From Piscinibacter sp. XHJ-5 (lineage in GTDB: Bacteria; Pseudomonadota; Gammaproteobacteria; Burkholderiales; Burkholderiaceae_C), in NCBI RefSeq assembly GCF_029855045.1, contig NZ_CP123228.1, forward strand, positions 1,922,001-1,986,000: 64,000 bases of DNA. Reading direction: 5' to 3'. The position numbers and the translations under genes were made by a program. Under the pieces are notes generated by a model, which was not told the origin of the DNA, searched no databases, and saw only the letters and a program-made list of their open reading frames with translations. Positions 31,926-41,742 of this stretch are shown piece by piece (the stretch's first letter is position 1; each line of letters opens with the position of its first letter).

Positions 31926-32945
31926 TCACGCCGTGACGTGGCTGAACCAGGCCTCGCGGACCTCGGCTGGCAGCGGCTGGCCGGTGCGGTGCGCGCGGGC
32001 GATCACCTGCCAGAAGTAGCGGTAGCTCGCGCGGTCGTGCAGCGTATCGCGGTGGCGGATGGGCGCCCAGCCCGCGGCCTGTGCCGCGTGCAGGATTTCG
32101 ATGGCCATGTCGACTTCTGCGGCCGTCGGTGCGAAGGCCTCGACGATGGGCACGATCTGGTTCGGATGGATGCTCCACATGCGCGTGTAGCCCAGCTCGC
32201 GCGAGGCGCGCTCGGCCGCCTGGGCAATGGCGCGCTTGTCGGCGAACTCGGTGACCACGCAATGCGACGGCGTCTTGCCGTGTGCATGGCAGGCCGCGGC
32301 GATCTCCAGCTTGGCGCGCATCACCAGCGGATGGCTGAACTGGCCCTGCGCGCTCATGCCCTGGGCGGGGATCGCACCGCGGTGTGCCGACACGAAGTCC
32401 ATCAGCCCGAACGACAGCGACTCCACGCGCGGATGCGCGGCAATCGCATCGACCTCGCGCAGCGCGCCATGTGTTTCGATGAGGAAGTGCAGCGGGATGC
32501 GCCGCCCGCGCCCCTGCACGCGGACCACGTGGTCGATCTCGCTGCACGCCCGCTCGACGTCCGCGAGATGGCGCGGCTTGGGCACCATCAGGTAGGCCAG
32601 GCGATCGCCGGCGCGCCCGATCAGCGTGTCGAGCTCGCGCTCGAAGGCCGGGTGGTCCACGGGATGCACGCGCGCGCCGACACGACCGTGGCGGTTGAGC
32701 TCGGACATCGCCAGCTCGGCCACGAGATGCGCATGTTCCACCTCGCCGCCGACCGGCGCGCCGTCCTCGCAGTCGAGCGTCACGTCGAACACCGGCCCCA
32801 TCTCCCCCTGCAGCTCGAGGCTCTTGCGCATGCGCGCCTCGACGCCGGCGTAGTGATCGCAGACCGGCAGGAGCGCAGCTTCGTCGCCGTCTTCGAAGAG
32901 AGCGTCGCGAGGATGGATCATGGAAGCGGTCACCACGGGCTCCAT
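31926..32945 (-). CDS. HpcH/HpaI-family CitE-like lyase
   Basis: This 339-residue TIM-barrel protein of the HpcH/HpaI aldolase/citrate-lyase-beta family has metal and CoA-substrate motifs: FDVTLDCEDGAPVG, HFLIETHGALREVDAIAAHPRVESLSFGLMDF (substrate and Mg2+ Glu/Asp, split) and WSIHPNQIVPIVEAF. No citD or citF partners are present, so it is not part of a citrate lyase complex. It more likely cleaves malyl-CoA or citramalyl-CoA. It follows mdh by 24 bp and is probably cotranscribed with it. Confidence 0.85.
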   Translation of the reverse strand: MEPVVTASMIHPRDALFEDGDEAALLPVCDHYAGVEARMRKSLELQGEMGPVFDVTLDCEDGAPVGGEVEHAHLVAELAMSELNRHGRVGARVHPVDHPAFERELDTLIGRAGDRLAYLMVPKPRHLADVERACSEIDHVVRVQGRGRRIPLHFLIETHGALREVDAIAAHPRVESLSFGLMDFVSAHRGAIPAQGMSAQGQFSHPLVMRAKLEIAAACHAHGKTPSHCVVTEFADKRAIAQAAERASRELGYTRMWSIHPNQIVPIVEAFAPTAAEVDMAIEILHAAQAAGWAPIRHRDTLHDRASYRYFWQVIARAHRTGQPLPAEVREAWFSHVTA

Positions 32946-32969
32946 GCGGGGCCGGCGCTCAGGGCCGCA

Positions 32970-33956
32970 TCACAGGAGATGCTTGACGCCGTCCTGCTCT
33001 TCCTGCAGCTCCTTCAGGGTGACGCCGATGCGCTCCCTGCTGAAGGCGTCGATGTCCAGCCCTTCGACGACCTTGTACTCGCCGCCGGCCGTGGTGACCG
33101 GGAAGCCGAACATCGTGTCCTTGGGGATGTCGTACCAGCCGTCCGACGGGATGCCCATCGTGACCCATTTGCCGTTGCTGCCCAGCGCCCAGTCGCGCAT
33201 GTGATCGATGGCGGCGTTGGCGGCCGACGCGGCCGACGACAGGCCGCGGGCCTCGATGATGGCGGCGCCGCGCTTGCCGACGGTGGGCAGGAAGACGTTC
33301 TTGTTCCACTCCTCGTCGTTGATCAGCGCCTTGACCGACTGGCCGTCGACGGTGGCGAAGCGGTAGTCCGCATACATCGTGGGCGAATGGTTGCCCCACA
33401 CGGCGAGCTTCTCGATGCTCGACACGGCCTTGCCGGTCTTGGCGGCGATCTGGCTCAACGCGCGGTTGTGGTCCAGGCGCAGCATGGCGGTGAAGTTCTT
33501 GCGCGGCAGGTCGGGCGCGCTCTTCATGGCGATGTAGGCATTGGTGTTGGCGGGATTGCCGACCACCAGCACCTTCACGTTGCGCGAGGCGACCGCGTTG
33601 AGCGCCGCGCCTTGGGCGGTGAAGATCTGGGCGTTGGCGGACAGCAGGTCCTTGCGCTCCATGCCGGGGCCGCGGGGGCGGGCGCCGACGAGCAGCGCGT
33701 AGTCGGTGTCCTTGAAGGCGGTGTTCGGATCGCTGTGCGCTTCCATGCCGGCCAACAGCGGGAAGGCGCAGTCCTCGAGCTCCATCATGACGCCCTTCAG
33801 CGCCTTCTGTGCCTTCTCGTCGGGGATCTCCAGCAGCTGCAGGATCACCGGCTGGTCCTTGCCCAGCATTTCGCCGGAGGCGATGCGAAACAGCAGCGCA
33901 TAGCCGATCTGGCCGGCGGCGCCGGTGACGGCGACACGAACGGGTTTCTTGCTCAT
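32970..33956 (-). CDS. mdh: malate dehydrogenase
   Basis: This 328-residue NAD-dependent malate dehydrogenase is of the LDH-like bacterial type 2 form. Visible are the nucleotide-binding [19 protein letters not shown], substrate-binding [14 protein letters not shown], the LRLDHNRAL Asp and the catalytic His in [10 protein letters not shown]. The ATG giving [12 protein letters not shown] is chosen; upstream frame has no similarity. It is the first gene of the minus-strand TCA run, divergent from gntR with an 18-bp palindrome between them. Confidence 0.96.
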   Translation of the reverse strand: MSKKPVRVAVTGAAGQIGYALLFRIASGEMLGKDQPVILQLLEIPDEKAQKALKGVMMELEDCAFPLLAGMEAHSDPNTAFKDTDYALLVGARPRGPGMERKDLLSANAQIFTAQGAALNAVASRNVKVLVVGNPANTNAYIAMKSAPDLPRKNFTAMLRLDHNRALSQIAAKTGKAVSSIEKLAVWGNHSPTMYADYRFATVDGQSVKALINDEEWNKNVFLPTVGKRGAAIIEARGLSSAASAANAAIDHMRDWALGSNGKWVTMGIPSDGWYDIPKDTMFGFPVTTAGGEYKVVEGLDIDAFSRERIGVTLKELQEEQDGVKHLL

Positions 33957-34071
33957 GGGGAACTCCGAAAAGAGGGGATGAAGAAGAGGAAACCGGTGGG
34001 GGGCGGACAGAGGTGGGGCGGGCCCGCCGCGCAGAGCGAAAGTGTAGGTCACGCGCCGCTGTTGTCCTGTC

Positions 34072-34100
34072 AGTCTAAGGGTCAACCCGGAGTCGGTCAA
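34072..34100 (-). promoter_or_regulatory. candidate mdh promoter
   Basis: On the minus strand TTGACC (complement of 34095-34100), 17 bp, TAGACT (complement of 34072-34077) would start transcription near 34065, about 110 bp upstream of the mdh ATG. The GntR palindrome lies just upstream of the -35 box. Confidence 0.45.
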
Positions 34101-34107
34101 GACTCTT

Positions 34108-34125
34108 ATGTCTTACATAAGACAT
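34108..34125. promoter_or_regulatory. palindromic operator, probably for the GntR regulator
   Basis: ATGTCTTACATAAGACAT is an 18-bp inverted repeat (8-2-8) between the divergent mdh and gntR genes. Its centre lies about 50 bp upstream of the predicted mdh start site and about 60 bp upstream of the gntR start codon. Such a site is typical for GntR/HutC dimers. Confidence 0.55.
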
Positions 34126-34175
34126 CAGTCAACTTTCGTGGACGGTCGGGCGCTCGCTGTGCTGCAATGTGCGTC

Positions 34176-34955
34176 ATGGCCGCCTCCTCGTCCTTGCCGA
34201 ATCCCGCCGCGCAAGCCCAGCGTCCGGCCGACGGCGAGACCCCGGCCTTCAGCCCGCTCTACCAGCAGATCAAGACCCTGATCACCCGCAGCCTCGAAGC
34301 GGGCGAATGGCGCCCAGGCGAGGCCATCCCGAGCGAGATGGAGCTGGCGGCGCGTTTCAAGGTGAGCCAGGGCACGGTGCGCAAGGCGATCGACGAGCTG
34401 GCCACCGACAACCTGCTCGTGCGCCGGCAGGGCCGGGGCACGTTCGTGGCGACACACGCCGAGCAGCAGGTGAAGTTCCGCTTCCTGCGGCTGACGCCCG
34501 ATGACGGCGAGCCCGCCGGCGCCCAGCGTCGCTTCATCGATTGCCGGCGCCTGCGTGCGCCCTCGGACATCGCGCGCGCGCTCGAGCTGAAGGCGGGCGA
34601 TACGGTCGTGCAGGTGCGCCGTGTGCTGTCGTTTCGCGGCACGCCGGTGGTGCTCGACGACATCTGGCTGCCGGGACAGCTGTTCAAGGGACTCACCGCC
34701 GAGAAGCTCGGCGACTACCGAGGGCCGATGTACGGCCTGTTCGAGACCGAATACGGCGTGCGGATGATCCGCGCGACGGAAAGGATCCGTGCGGTGGCGG
34801 CGGACGCGGCGGCAGCCGATCTGCTCGGGCTGCCCGTCGGCGCGCCGCTGCTCAGCGTCGAGCGCCTGTCGATGACCTACGGCGACAAGCCGGTGGAACT
34901 CAGGCGCGGGCTGTACAACACCGCTTCGCATCACTACCGCAATGAGTTGAGCTGA
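34176..34955 (+). CDS. GntR-family (HutC/UTRA) transcriptional regulator
   Basis: This 259-residue regulator has an N-terminal GntR winged helix (PLYQQIKTLITRSLEAGEWRPGEAIPSEMELAARF, KVSQGTVRKAIDELATDNLLVRRQGRGTFV; residues ~25-95). A UTRA ligand-binding domain follows (~105-255), as in HutC. An ATG three codons earlier (34167) is equally possible; neither has a good Shine-Dalgarno. Its position between mdh and sdhC, with a palindrome upstream, suggests a local regulator of TCA-cycle genes. The effector is unknown. Confidence 0.88.
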   Translation: MAASSSLPNPAAQAQRPADGETPAFSPLYQQIKTLITRSLEAGEWRPGEAIPSEMELAARFKVSQGTVRKAIDELATDNLLVRRQGRGTFVATHAEQQVKFRFLRLTPDDGEPAGAQRRFIDCRRLRAPSDIARALELKAGDTVVQVRRVLSFRGTPVVLDDIWLPGQLFKGLTAEKLGDYRGPMYGLFETEYGVRMIRATERIRAVAADAAAADLLGLPVGAPLLSVERLSMTYGDKPVELRRGLYNTASHHYRNELS

Positions 34956-35035
34956 ACGCCGCGGCGGGCGATCGGCGCGCTGTTGCGTTGCAATAAAATC
35001 ATCAGGTTTCATTCCGATTACAAGGGGTTGGGGCA

Positions 35036-35461
35036 ATGGCTGCAGAGACGACGACACCACAACGACCGGGGACCATGCGTCTGGTCGACGCGCTTCAGTA
35101 CCGATTGCCGGTCGCGGGACTCGTCTCCATCCTTCACCGGGCCAGCGGCATGCTGATGTTCTTCCTCCTGCCGTTCATCGTCTGGCTGTTCGACGCCAGC
35201 CTCACCTCCGAAATCTCCTACTCGCGCTTCGTCAGCGTCTTCACGGCCGGCGTCGGTTTCGTGCCGGGCTGGTTCATGAAGCTCATCGCCCTGGCGCTGA
35301 TCTGGGCGTACCTGCACCACTTCATCGCCGGCGTGCGCCACCTGTGGATGGATGCCACGCACGCAGTGGGCCTCGAATTCGGCCGCCAGTCGGCCCTGAT
35401 GACGATGTACGCAAGCATCCTCCTGACGCTTGCGCTGGGCATCAAGCTGTTCTTCTTCTGA
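35036..35461 (+). CDS. sdhC: succinate dehydrogenase cytochrome b556 subunit
   Basis: This 141-residue membrane subunit of complex II anchors SdhAB and binds heme b and quinone. Three hydrophobic helices are visible. SILHRASGMLMFFLLP is the quinone-site segment, and H95 in AYLHHFIAGVRHLWMD aligns with the E. coli heme ligand H84. It opens the sdhCDAB operon; a GGGGTTGGGG stretch precedes the ATG. Confidence 0.94.
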   Translation: MAAETTTPQRPGTMRLVDALQYRLPVAGLVSILHRASGMLMFFLLPFIVWLFDASLTSEISYSRFVSVFTAGVGFVPGWFMKLIALALIWAYLHHFIAGVRHLWMDATHAVGLEFGRQSALMTMYASILLTLALGIKLFFF

Positions 35462-35472
35462 GCGAGTCCCCG

Positions 35473-35892
35473 ATGGCAAAAACCTACGGTTCCAAGCGCA
35501 TCGTCGTCGGCGCGCACTACGGCATGCGCGACTGGCTCGCGCAGCGCATCACGGCGGCGGTGATGGGTCTTTTCACCATCGTGCTGCTGATCCAGTACCT
35601 GTTGCCCGCGTACGCGAAGAACAGCAGCGGCGAGCGCATCAAGGATGCAGCCGGCAACGCCGTCTCGCTCACCGGCTACGACAGGTGGGCCGGCATCTTC
35701 TCGCCGCAGTGGATGAAGCTGCTCACCTTCGTCGTCATCGTCTCGCTCGCGTATCACGCATGGGTGGGCATGCGCGACGTGTGGATGGACTACGTGAAGT
35801 CCTTTGCCGTGCGCCTCACGCTCGAGGTGCTGACGATCGTCTGGCTGGTCGGCTGCCTGGGCTGGGCCATTCAAGTTCTCTGGAGATTCTGA
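35473..35892 (+). CDS. sdhD: succinate dehydrogenase membrane anchor subunit
   Basis: This 139-residue second membrane anchor has three predicted helices and the family segments GAHYGMRDWLAQRITAAVMG and LAYHAWVGMRDVWMDYVK. The His in the latter is the expected site near heme b. Starting at ATG 35473 it follows sdhC by 11 bp and precedes sdhA by 1 bp. Confidence 0.93.
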   Translation: MAKTYGSKRIVVGAHYGMRDWLAQRITAAVMGLFTIVLLIQYLLPAYAKNSSGERIKDAAGNAVSLTGYDRWAGIFSPQWMKLLTFVVIVSLAYHAWVGMRDVWMDYVKSFAVRLTLEVLTIVWLVGCLGWAIQVLWRF

Positions 35893-35893
35893 C

Positions 35894-37684
35894 GTGGCCG
35901 CTTCGATTTCCAAGCGCAAGTTCGATGTGGTGATCGTCGGGGCCGGCGGGTCCGGCATGCAGGCCTCCCTCAGACTGGCGCGCGCCGGCCTCAACGTGGC
36001 GGTGCTCACCAAGGTCTTCCCCACCCGCTCGCACACCGTCGCCGCGCAGGGCGGCATCGGAGCGTCGCTCGGCAACATGAGCGAGGACAACTGGCACTAC
36101 CACTTCTTCGATACCGTCAAGGGCTCCGACTGGCTCGGCGACCAGGACGCGATCGAGTTCATGTGCCGCGAAGCGCCCAAGGTCGTCTACGAGCTCGAGC
36201 ACCAGGGAATGCCGTTCGACCGCAACCCCGACGGCACGATCTACCAGCGGCCGTTCGGCGGCCACACCGCCAACTACGGCGAGAAGCCGGTGCAGCGCGC
36301 CTGCGCCGCCGCCGACCGCACCGGCCACGCGATGCTGCACACGCTGTACCAGCAGAACGTGAAGGCGCGCACGCAGTTCTTCGTCGAGTGGATGGCGCTG
36401 GACCTCATTCGCGATGCGGACGGAGACGTGCTCGGCGTGACGGCGCTCGAGATGGAAACCGGCGAGGTGCACATCCTGCAGGGCAAGACCGTGCTGTTCG
36501 CCACCGGCGGGGCAGGGCGCATCTTCGCGGCATCGACCAACGCCTTCATCAACACCGGTGACGGCCTCGGCATGGCCGCGCGGGCGGGCATCCCGCTGGA
36601 GGACATGGAGTTCTGGCAGTTCCATCCGACCGGCGTCGCCGGTGCAGGCGTGCTGCTCACCGAAGGCTGCCGCGGCGAAGGCGCCATCCTGCGCAACGGC
36701 AACGGCGAGCGCTTCATGGAGCGCTATGCGCCGACACTGAAGGATCTGGCCCCGCGCGATTTCGTCTCGCGCTGCATGGACCAGGAGATCAAGGAAGGTC
36801 GCGGCTGCGGGCCCAACAAGGACTACGTCGTGCTCGACATGACGCACCTGGGCGCCGAGACCATCATGAAGCGCCTGCCGTCGGTGTTCGAGATCGGCCA
36901 CAACTTTGCCAACGTCGACATCACCAAGGAACCGATCCCAGTGGTGCCGACCATCCACTACCAGATGGGCGGCATCCCGACGAACATCCATGGGCAGGTC
37001 GTGGCGCCGAGCAACGGCAGCCCGAGCACGGTCATCAACGGCCTTTACGCGGTGGGCGAGTGCGCCTGCGTCAGCGTGCACGGCGCCAACCGGCTGGGCA
37101 CCAATTCGCTGCTCGACCTGCTGGTGTTCGGCCGCGCCGCCGGCAACCACATCGTCGAGACGGCGCTGGCGTCGAAGAACCACAAGGAGCTGCCGGCCAA
37201 TGCGGCCGACTACACCTTGTCCCGGCTGGCGAAGTACGACAGCAGCACCGGCGGCGAATACGCGCAGGACGTCGCCAACGACATCCGCAAGACGATGCAG
37301 CAGCATGCCGGCGTGTTCCGCACCCAGGCGTCGATGGACGAAGGCGTGCAGAAGATCAAGGCCGTCGCCGAGCGAGTGAAGAACATCCACCTGGCCGACA
37401 AGTCCAAGGTGTTCAACACCGCCCGCGTCGAGGCGCTGGAGGTCGAGAACCTCATCGAGTGCGCGCTCGCCACGATGGTGTCGGCCGCGGCGCGTCGCGA
37501 AAGCCGCGGCGCCCACACCGTGAACGACTATGCCGACAGCCCGGAATTCCCGAATGGCCGCAACGACCGCGACTGGATGAAGCACACACTGTGGTACCGC
37601 GACGGCAACCGGCTCGAGTACAAGCCGGTCAACCTGAAGCCGCTGACGGTGGAGTCCATCCCGCCGAAGGTCCGTTCCTTCTGA
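35894..37684 (+). CDS. sdhA: succinate dehydrogenase flavoprotein subunit
   Basis: This 596-residue subunit oxidises succinate to fumarate. The FAD motif is VVIVGAGGSGMQASLRLA and the covalent-flavin His is H47 in TRSHTVAAQGGIGAS. Later motifs are FWQFHPTGVAGAGVLLTEGCRGEGA and VGECACVSVHGANRLGTNSLLDLLVFG. It starts at GTG with GGAG 8 bases upstream, within the tightly packed sdhCDAB operon. Flavinylation should depend on sdhE downstream. Confidence 0.97.
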   Translation: MAASISKRKFDVVIVGAGGSGMQASLRLARAGLNVAVLTKVFPTRSHTVAAQGGIGASLGNMSEDNWHYHFFDTVKGSDWLGDQDAIEFMCREAPKVVYELEHQGMPFDRNPDGTIYQRPFGGHTANYGEKPVQRACAAADRTGHAMLHTLYQQNVKARTQFFVEWMALDLIRDADGDVLGVTALEMETGEVHILQGKTVLFATGGAGRIFAASTNAFINTGDGLGMAARAGIPLEDMEFWQFHPTGVAGAGVLLTEGCRGEGAILRNGNGERFMERYAPTLKDLAPRDFVSRCMDQEIKEGRGCGPNKDYVVLDMTHLGAETIMKRLPSVFEIGHNFANVDITKEPIPVVPTIHYQMGGIPTNIHGQVVAPSNGSPSTVINGLYAVGECACVSVHGANRLGTNSLLDLLVFGRAAGNHIVETALASKNHKELPANAADYTLSRLAKYDSSTGGEYAQDVANDIRKTMQQHAGVFRTQASMDEGVQKIKAVAERVKNIHLADKSKVFNTARVEALEVENLIECALATMVSAAARRESRGAHTVNDYADSPEFPNGRNDRDWMKHTLWYRDGNRLEYKPVNLKPLTVESIPPKVRSF

Positions 37685-37694
37685 GACACCAAAA

Positions 37695-38399
37695 ATGACC
37701 AAGCGCGTATTCCACATCTACCGCTACGACCCCGACAGCGACGCCAAGCCGCGCATGCAGACGATCGACGTCGAGCTCGACGGCAGCGAGCGCATGCTGC
37801 TGGACGCGCTGATGAAGCTGAAGGCGGTCGACCCGACCTTGAGCTTCCGCCGCTCTTGCCGCGAAGGCGTCTGCGGATCCGACGCGATGAACATCAACGG
37901 CAAGAACGGGCTGGCGTGCCTGACCAACATGCGCACGCTGAAGGACCCGATCGTGCTGAAGCCGCTGCCCGGCCTGCCGGTCATCCGCGACCTCATCGTC
38001 GACATGACGCAGTTCTTCAAGCAGTACCACTCGATCAAGCCATACCTCGTCAACGACGAGCCGCCGCCCGAGAAGGAGCGGCCGCAGACGCCCGAAGAGC
38101 GCGAGGAGCTGAACGGCCTGTACGAATGCATCCTGTGCGCCAGCTGCTCGACGAGCTGTCCGAGCTTCTGGTGGAACCCCGACAAGTTCGTCGGCCCGGC
38201 CGGCCTGCTGCAGGCTTATCGCTTCATTGCCGACAGCCGCGACCACGCGACCGGAGAGCGCCTCGACAACCTCGAAGACCCGTACCGCCTGTTCCGCTGC
38301 CACACGATCATGAACTGCGTCGACGTCTGTCCGAAGGGGCTGAACCCGACCAAGGCGATCGGCAAGATCAAGGAATTGATGGTGCGCCGCGTCGTGTGA
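37695..38399 (+). CDS. sdhB: succinate dehydrogenase iron-sulfur subunit
   Basis: This 234-residue subunit carries electrons from SdhA to quinone. [2Fe-2S] ligands are in SCREGVCGSDAMNINGKNGL followed by a further Cys. The [4Fe-4S] and [3Fe-4S] ligands are in CILCASCSTSCPSFWW and CHTIMNCVDVCPKGLNP. It follows sdhA by 10 bp. Confidence 0.97.
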   Translation: MTKRVFHIYRYDPDSDAKPRMQTIDVELDGSERMLLDALMKLKAVDPTLSFRRSCREGVCGSDAMNINGKNGLACLTNMRTLKDPIVLKPLPGLPVIRDLIVDMTQFFKQYHSIKPYLVNDEPPPEKERPQTPEEREELNGLYECILCASCSTSCPSFWWNPDKFVGPAGLLQAYRFIADSRDHATGERLDNLEDPYRLFRCHTIMNCVDVCPKGLNPTKAIGKIKELMVRRVV

Positions 38400-38433
38400 C
38401 CGGCTCTCCGTTCAGACTCCCGCAAGCCCCGCC

Positions 38434-38700
38434 ATGCAGACTCGCATCGACGATCGCGCCCTGAGCAAGCTGCGCTGGCGCTGCCGGCGCGGCCTGCTGG
38501 AGAACGACCTGTTCATCGAGCGCTTCTTCGCCCGCCACGCACAGTCGCTGAGCGAATCGCAGGCGCGCGCGCTGGAGGCGCTGATGGACTTGCCCGACAA
38601 CGACCTGCTGGACCTTCTGCTGGCCCGCCGGGAGCCCGAGGGCGAATTGCTGCGCGACGACGTGGTGCAGGTGCTGCGCTTGATGCGCACGCCGCAGTAG
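38434..38700 (+). CDS. sdhE: succinate dehydrogenase assembly factor SdhE
   Basis: This 88-residue protein of the SdhE/YgfY/Sdh5 family is needed for covalent FAD attachment to SdhA. The family motif RRGLLENDLFIERF, with the RGxxE core, is present. It lies between sdhB and gltA in the operon, the usual place in betaproteobacteria. Confidence 0.92.
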   Translation: MQTRIDDRALSKLRWRCRRGLLENDLFIERFFARHAQSLSESQARALEALMDLPDNDLLDLLLARREPEGELLRDDVVQVLRLMRTPQ

Positions 38701-38754
38701 AGCAATCGAGACATCGAGCACACAGTCTTCAATCGAGTACTTCAAGGAACGACC

Positions 38755-40068
38755 ATGATCCCGTCCGACGTGAAAGCCACCCTGTCGTTCTCCGACGGCA
38801 GCCCCAGCATGGAACTGCCGATCTACAAGGGCACCATCGGTCCCGATGTGGTCGACATCCGCAAGCTCTATGCGCAGACCGGCAGGTTCACCTACGACCC
38901 CGGCTTCCTGTCCACCGCGGCGTGCCAGTCCAACATCACCTACATCGACGGCGACAAGGGCGAGCTGCTGTACCGCGGCTATCCGATCGAGCAGCTGGCG
39001 ACGAACTGCGACTTCCTGGAGACCTGCTACCTGCTGCTCTACGGCGAGCTGCCCAATCCGCAGCAGAAGGGCGACTTCGTGAAGCTCGTGACCCGCCACA
39101 CGATGGTGAACGAGCAGATGCAGTTCTTCCTGCGCGGCTTCCGCCGCGACGCGCACCCGATGGCGGTGATGACCGGCCTCGTGGGCGCGCTCTCGGCCTT
39201 CTATCACGACAGCACCGACATCAACAACCCGCAGCACCGCGAGATCTCGGCGATCCGCCTGATCGCGAAGATGCCCACGCTGGTGGCCATGGCCTACAAG
39301 TACGGCGTCGGCCAGCCGTACATCTACCCGAAGAACGACCTGTCGTACTCGGCGAACTTCATGCGCATGATGTTCGCCACGCCGTGCGAGGAGTACGAGC
39401 CGAACGACGTGCTGGTGCGCGCCATCGACCGCATCTTCATCCTGCACGCCGACCACGAGCAGAACGCTTCCACCTCCACCGTTCGGCTGTGCGGTTCTTC
39501 GGGCACCAATCCGTTTGCAGCCATCGCCGCCGGCGTGGCCTGCCTGTGGGGTCCGGCACATGGCGGCGCCAACGAGGCGGCGCTCAACATGCTCGAGGAC
39601 GTGCAGCGCATGGGCGGCGTCGAGAAGATCGGCGAGTTCATCAAGCAGGTGAAGGACAAGAACTCCGGCATCAAGTTGATGGGCTTCGGCCACCGCGTGT
39701 ACAAGAACTACGACCCGCGTGCCAAGCTGATGCGCGAGACCTGCCACGAGGTGCTCGATGCGCTGGGCAAGACCAACGATCCCATCCTCAAGCTGGCGAT
39801 GGAGCTCGAGAAGATCGCACTGGAAGACGAATACTTCGTCGCCCGCAAGCTGTACCCGAACGTCGACTTCTATTCCGGCATCGTCCAGCGCGCCATCGGC
39901 ATCCCGGTGAGCCTCTTCACCGCCATCTTCGCGCTGGCGCGCACCGTCGGCTGGATCGCGCAGCTCAACGAGATGATCGGCGACCCCGAGTACAAGATCG
40001 GCCGCCCGCGACAGCTCTACAACGGCGCCGCCAAGCGCGACGTCAAGCCGATCGGCCAGCGCGCCTGA
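38755..40068 (+). CDS. gltA: citrate synthase
   Basis: This 437-residue type II (hexameric, NADH-sensitive type) citrate synthase condenses oxaloacetate and acetyl-CoA. Catalytic regions are visible: [34 protein letters not shown] and [15 protein letters not shown], with the late Asp in [17 protein letters not shown] precedes the ATG by a few bases. It closes the sdh-gltA block and is followed by a clear intrinsic terminator. Confidence 0.97.
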   Translation: MIPSDVKATLSFSDGSPSMELPIYKGTIGPDVVDIRKLYAQTGRFTYDPGFLSTAACQSNITYIDGDKGELLYRGYPIEQLATNCDFLETCYLLLYGELPNPQQKGDFVKLVTRHTMVNEQMQFFLRGFRRDAHPMAVMTGLVGALSAFYHDSTDINNPQHREISAIRLIAKMPTLVAMAYKYGVGQPYIYPKNDLSYSANFMRMMFATPCEEYEPNDVLVRAIDRIFILHADHEQNASTSTVRLCGSSGTNPFAAIAAGVACLWGPAHGGANEAALNMLEDVQRMGGVEKIGEFIKQVKDKNSGIKLMGFGHRVYKNYDPRAKLMRETCHEVLDALGKTNDPILKLAMELEKIALEDEYFVARKLYPNVDFYSGIVQRAIGIPVSLFTAIFALARTVGWIAQLNEMIGDPEYKIGRPRQLYNGAAKRDVKPIGQRA

Positions 40069-40090
40069 GCAGATCACGGCGCCGCGCCCG

Positions 40091-40119
40091 AACCCCTGGC
40101 CCCTCGGCCGGGGGTTTTT
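40091..40119 (+). terminator. intrinsic terminator after gltA
   Basis: A stem of AACCCC-GGCC (40091-40101, one mismatch) with GGCC-GGGG (40106-40114) closes on a CCTC loop and is followed by TTTTT (40115-40119). It separates gltA from leuC. Confidence 0.8.
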
Positions 40120-40165
40120 GCTTGCAGCGCCTAAAATCGAGGGTTCGCACGAGGTATCCGACGCC

Positions 40166-41575
40166 ATGGGCTGCACGCTGTACGACAAGATCTGGGACGA
40201 GCACGTCGTCCACACCGAGGAGGACGGCACGGCCATCCTCTACATCGATCGTCACCTGGTGCACGAGGTGACCAGCCCGCAGGCCTTCGAGGGCCTGGAC
40301 CTGTCGGGCCGAAAGGTGTGGCGCATCTCCGCCAACTTGGCGGTGAGCGACCACAACGTGCCCACCACCGACCGCTCGCACGGCATCGCGGACCCGGTGT
40401 CGCGGCTTCAGGTCGACACGCTGGACGCCAACTGCGACCGCTTCGGCATCACGCAGTTCAAGATGAACGACAAGCGCCAGGGCATCGTGCACGTCATCGG
40501 GCCCGAGCAGGGCGCCACGCTGCCGGGCATGACGGTGGTCTGCGGCGACTCGCACACCTCCACGCACGGCGCTTTCGGGGCGCTGGCCCACGGCATCGGC
40601 ACCAGCGAGGTCGAGCACGTGCTGGCCACGCAGACCCTGCTGGCCAAGAAGGCGAAGAACATGCTGGTGCGGGTCGAAGGCTCGCTGTCCAAGGGCTGCG
40701 GCGCCAAGGACATCGTGCTGGCCGTCATCGGCAAGATCGGCACGGCCGGCGGCACCGGCTACACGATCGAATTCGCCGGCTCGGCCATTCGCGCGCTGAG
40801 CATGGAAGGCCGCATGACGGTGTGCAACATGGCGATCGAGGCGGGTGCGCGCGCCGGCCTCATCGGGGTCGACGAGACGACGCTGGCCTATGTTCAGGGC
40901 CGTCCGTACTCACCGAAGGGTGTCGAGCTGGAGCAGGCCCTTGCCTATTGGCGCACGCTGCGCTCGGATCCCGATGCCCAGTGGGACGCCGTCGTCGAGC
41001 TCGATGCCGCCACCATCCGCCCGCAGGTCACCTGGGGCACGTCCCCGGAGATGGTGCTGTCCATCGACGACCGGGTGCCCGATCCTGATCGCGAGAAGGA
41101 CGCGAACAAGCGCAGCGCGATGGAACGCGCGCTGACCTACATGGCGCTGGAGCCGAACAAGCCCATCGCCGACATCCTGATCGACAAGGTGTTCATCGGC
41201 TCGTGCACCAATTCGCGCATCGAAGACCTGCGCGAGGCGGCGGCGATCGTGCGGCGGCTCGGCGGTCGCATTGCGTCCAACGTCAAGCTGGCCATGGTCG
41301 TGCCGGGCTCCGGCCTCGTGAAGGACCAGGCCGAGCGCGAGGGGCTCGACCAGGTGTTCAAGGCGGCCGGATTCGAATGGCGCGAGCCCGGCTGCTCGAT
41401 GTGCCTCGCGATGAACGCCGACCGCCTCGAGCCCGGCGAGCGCTGCGCCTCGACCTCCAACCGCAATTTCGAGGGCCGGCAGGGCGCGGGAGGCCGCACC
41501 CACCTGGTCAGTCCGGCGATGGCCGCGGCGGCTGCCATCGAGGGCCATTTCGTGGACGTTCGCCGCATTGCCTGA
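40166..41575 (+). CDS. leuC: 3-isopropylmalate dehydratase large subunit
   Basis: This 469-residue aconitase-family subunit isomerises 2- to 3-isopropylmalate in leucine synthesis. The [4Fe-4S] cysteines are in [18 protein letters not shown] and [38 protein letters not shown] is the substrate loop (split across residues ~130-160). The start at [15 protein letters not shown] matches the family; the longer open frame does not. Confidence 0.96.
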   Translation: MGCTLYDKIWDEHVVHTEEDGTAILYIDRHLVHEVTSPQAFEGLDLSGRKVWRISANLAVSDHNVPTTDRSHGIADPVSRLQVDTLDANCDRFGITQFKMNDKRQGIVHVIGPEQGATLPGMTVVCGDSHTSTHGAFGALAHGIGTSEVEHVLATQTLLAKKAKNMLVRVEGSLSKGCGAKDIVLAVIGKIGTAGGTGYTIEFAGSAIRALSMEGRMTVCNMAIEAGARAGLIGVDETTLAYVQGRPYSPKGVELEQALAYWRTLRSDPDAQWDAVVELDAATIRPQVTWGTSPEMVLSIDDRVPDPDREKDANKRSAMERALTYMALEPNKPIADILIDKVFIGSCTNSRIEDLREAAAIVRRLGGRIASNVKLAMVVPGSGLVKDQAEREGLDQVFKAAGFEWREPGCSMCLAMNADRLEPGERCASTSNRNFEGRQGAGGRTHLVSPAMAAAAAIEGHFVDVRRIA

Positions 41576-41611
41576 AGCACTACACAAAGCATCGCTGGAA
41601 GGGGACCCGTC

Positions 41612-41740
41612 ATGAAGAACTTGTTGCTGATCGCCGCCGCCGTCTTCGTTCTTGCCGCCTGCAACACCATCGATGGCCTCGGCAAGGACATCAAGAAGGC
41701 CGGCGAATCGATCGAAGACGCCGCCAGCAGGAAGAAGTAG
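41612..41740 (+). CDS. entericidin A/B-family small lipoprotein
   Basis: This is a 42-residue lipoprotein, [20 protein letters not shown] followed by a short amphipathic tail ([18 protein letters not shown]). The lipobox LAAC puts the lipidated Cys at residue 17. The G-x-G-x-D-I-x-K-A-G-E pattern is the entericidin signature. In E. coli, EcnA and EcnB form a toxin/antidote-like pair linked to stress; the role here is unknown. It lies between leuC and leuD, 36 bp after leuC and 2 bp before leuD, so it is in the leucine operon. Confidence 0.88.
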   Translation: MKNLLLIAAAVFVLAACNTIDGLGKDIKKAGESIEDAASRKK

Positions 41741-41742
41741 CC

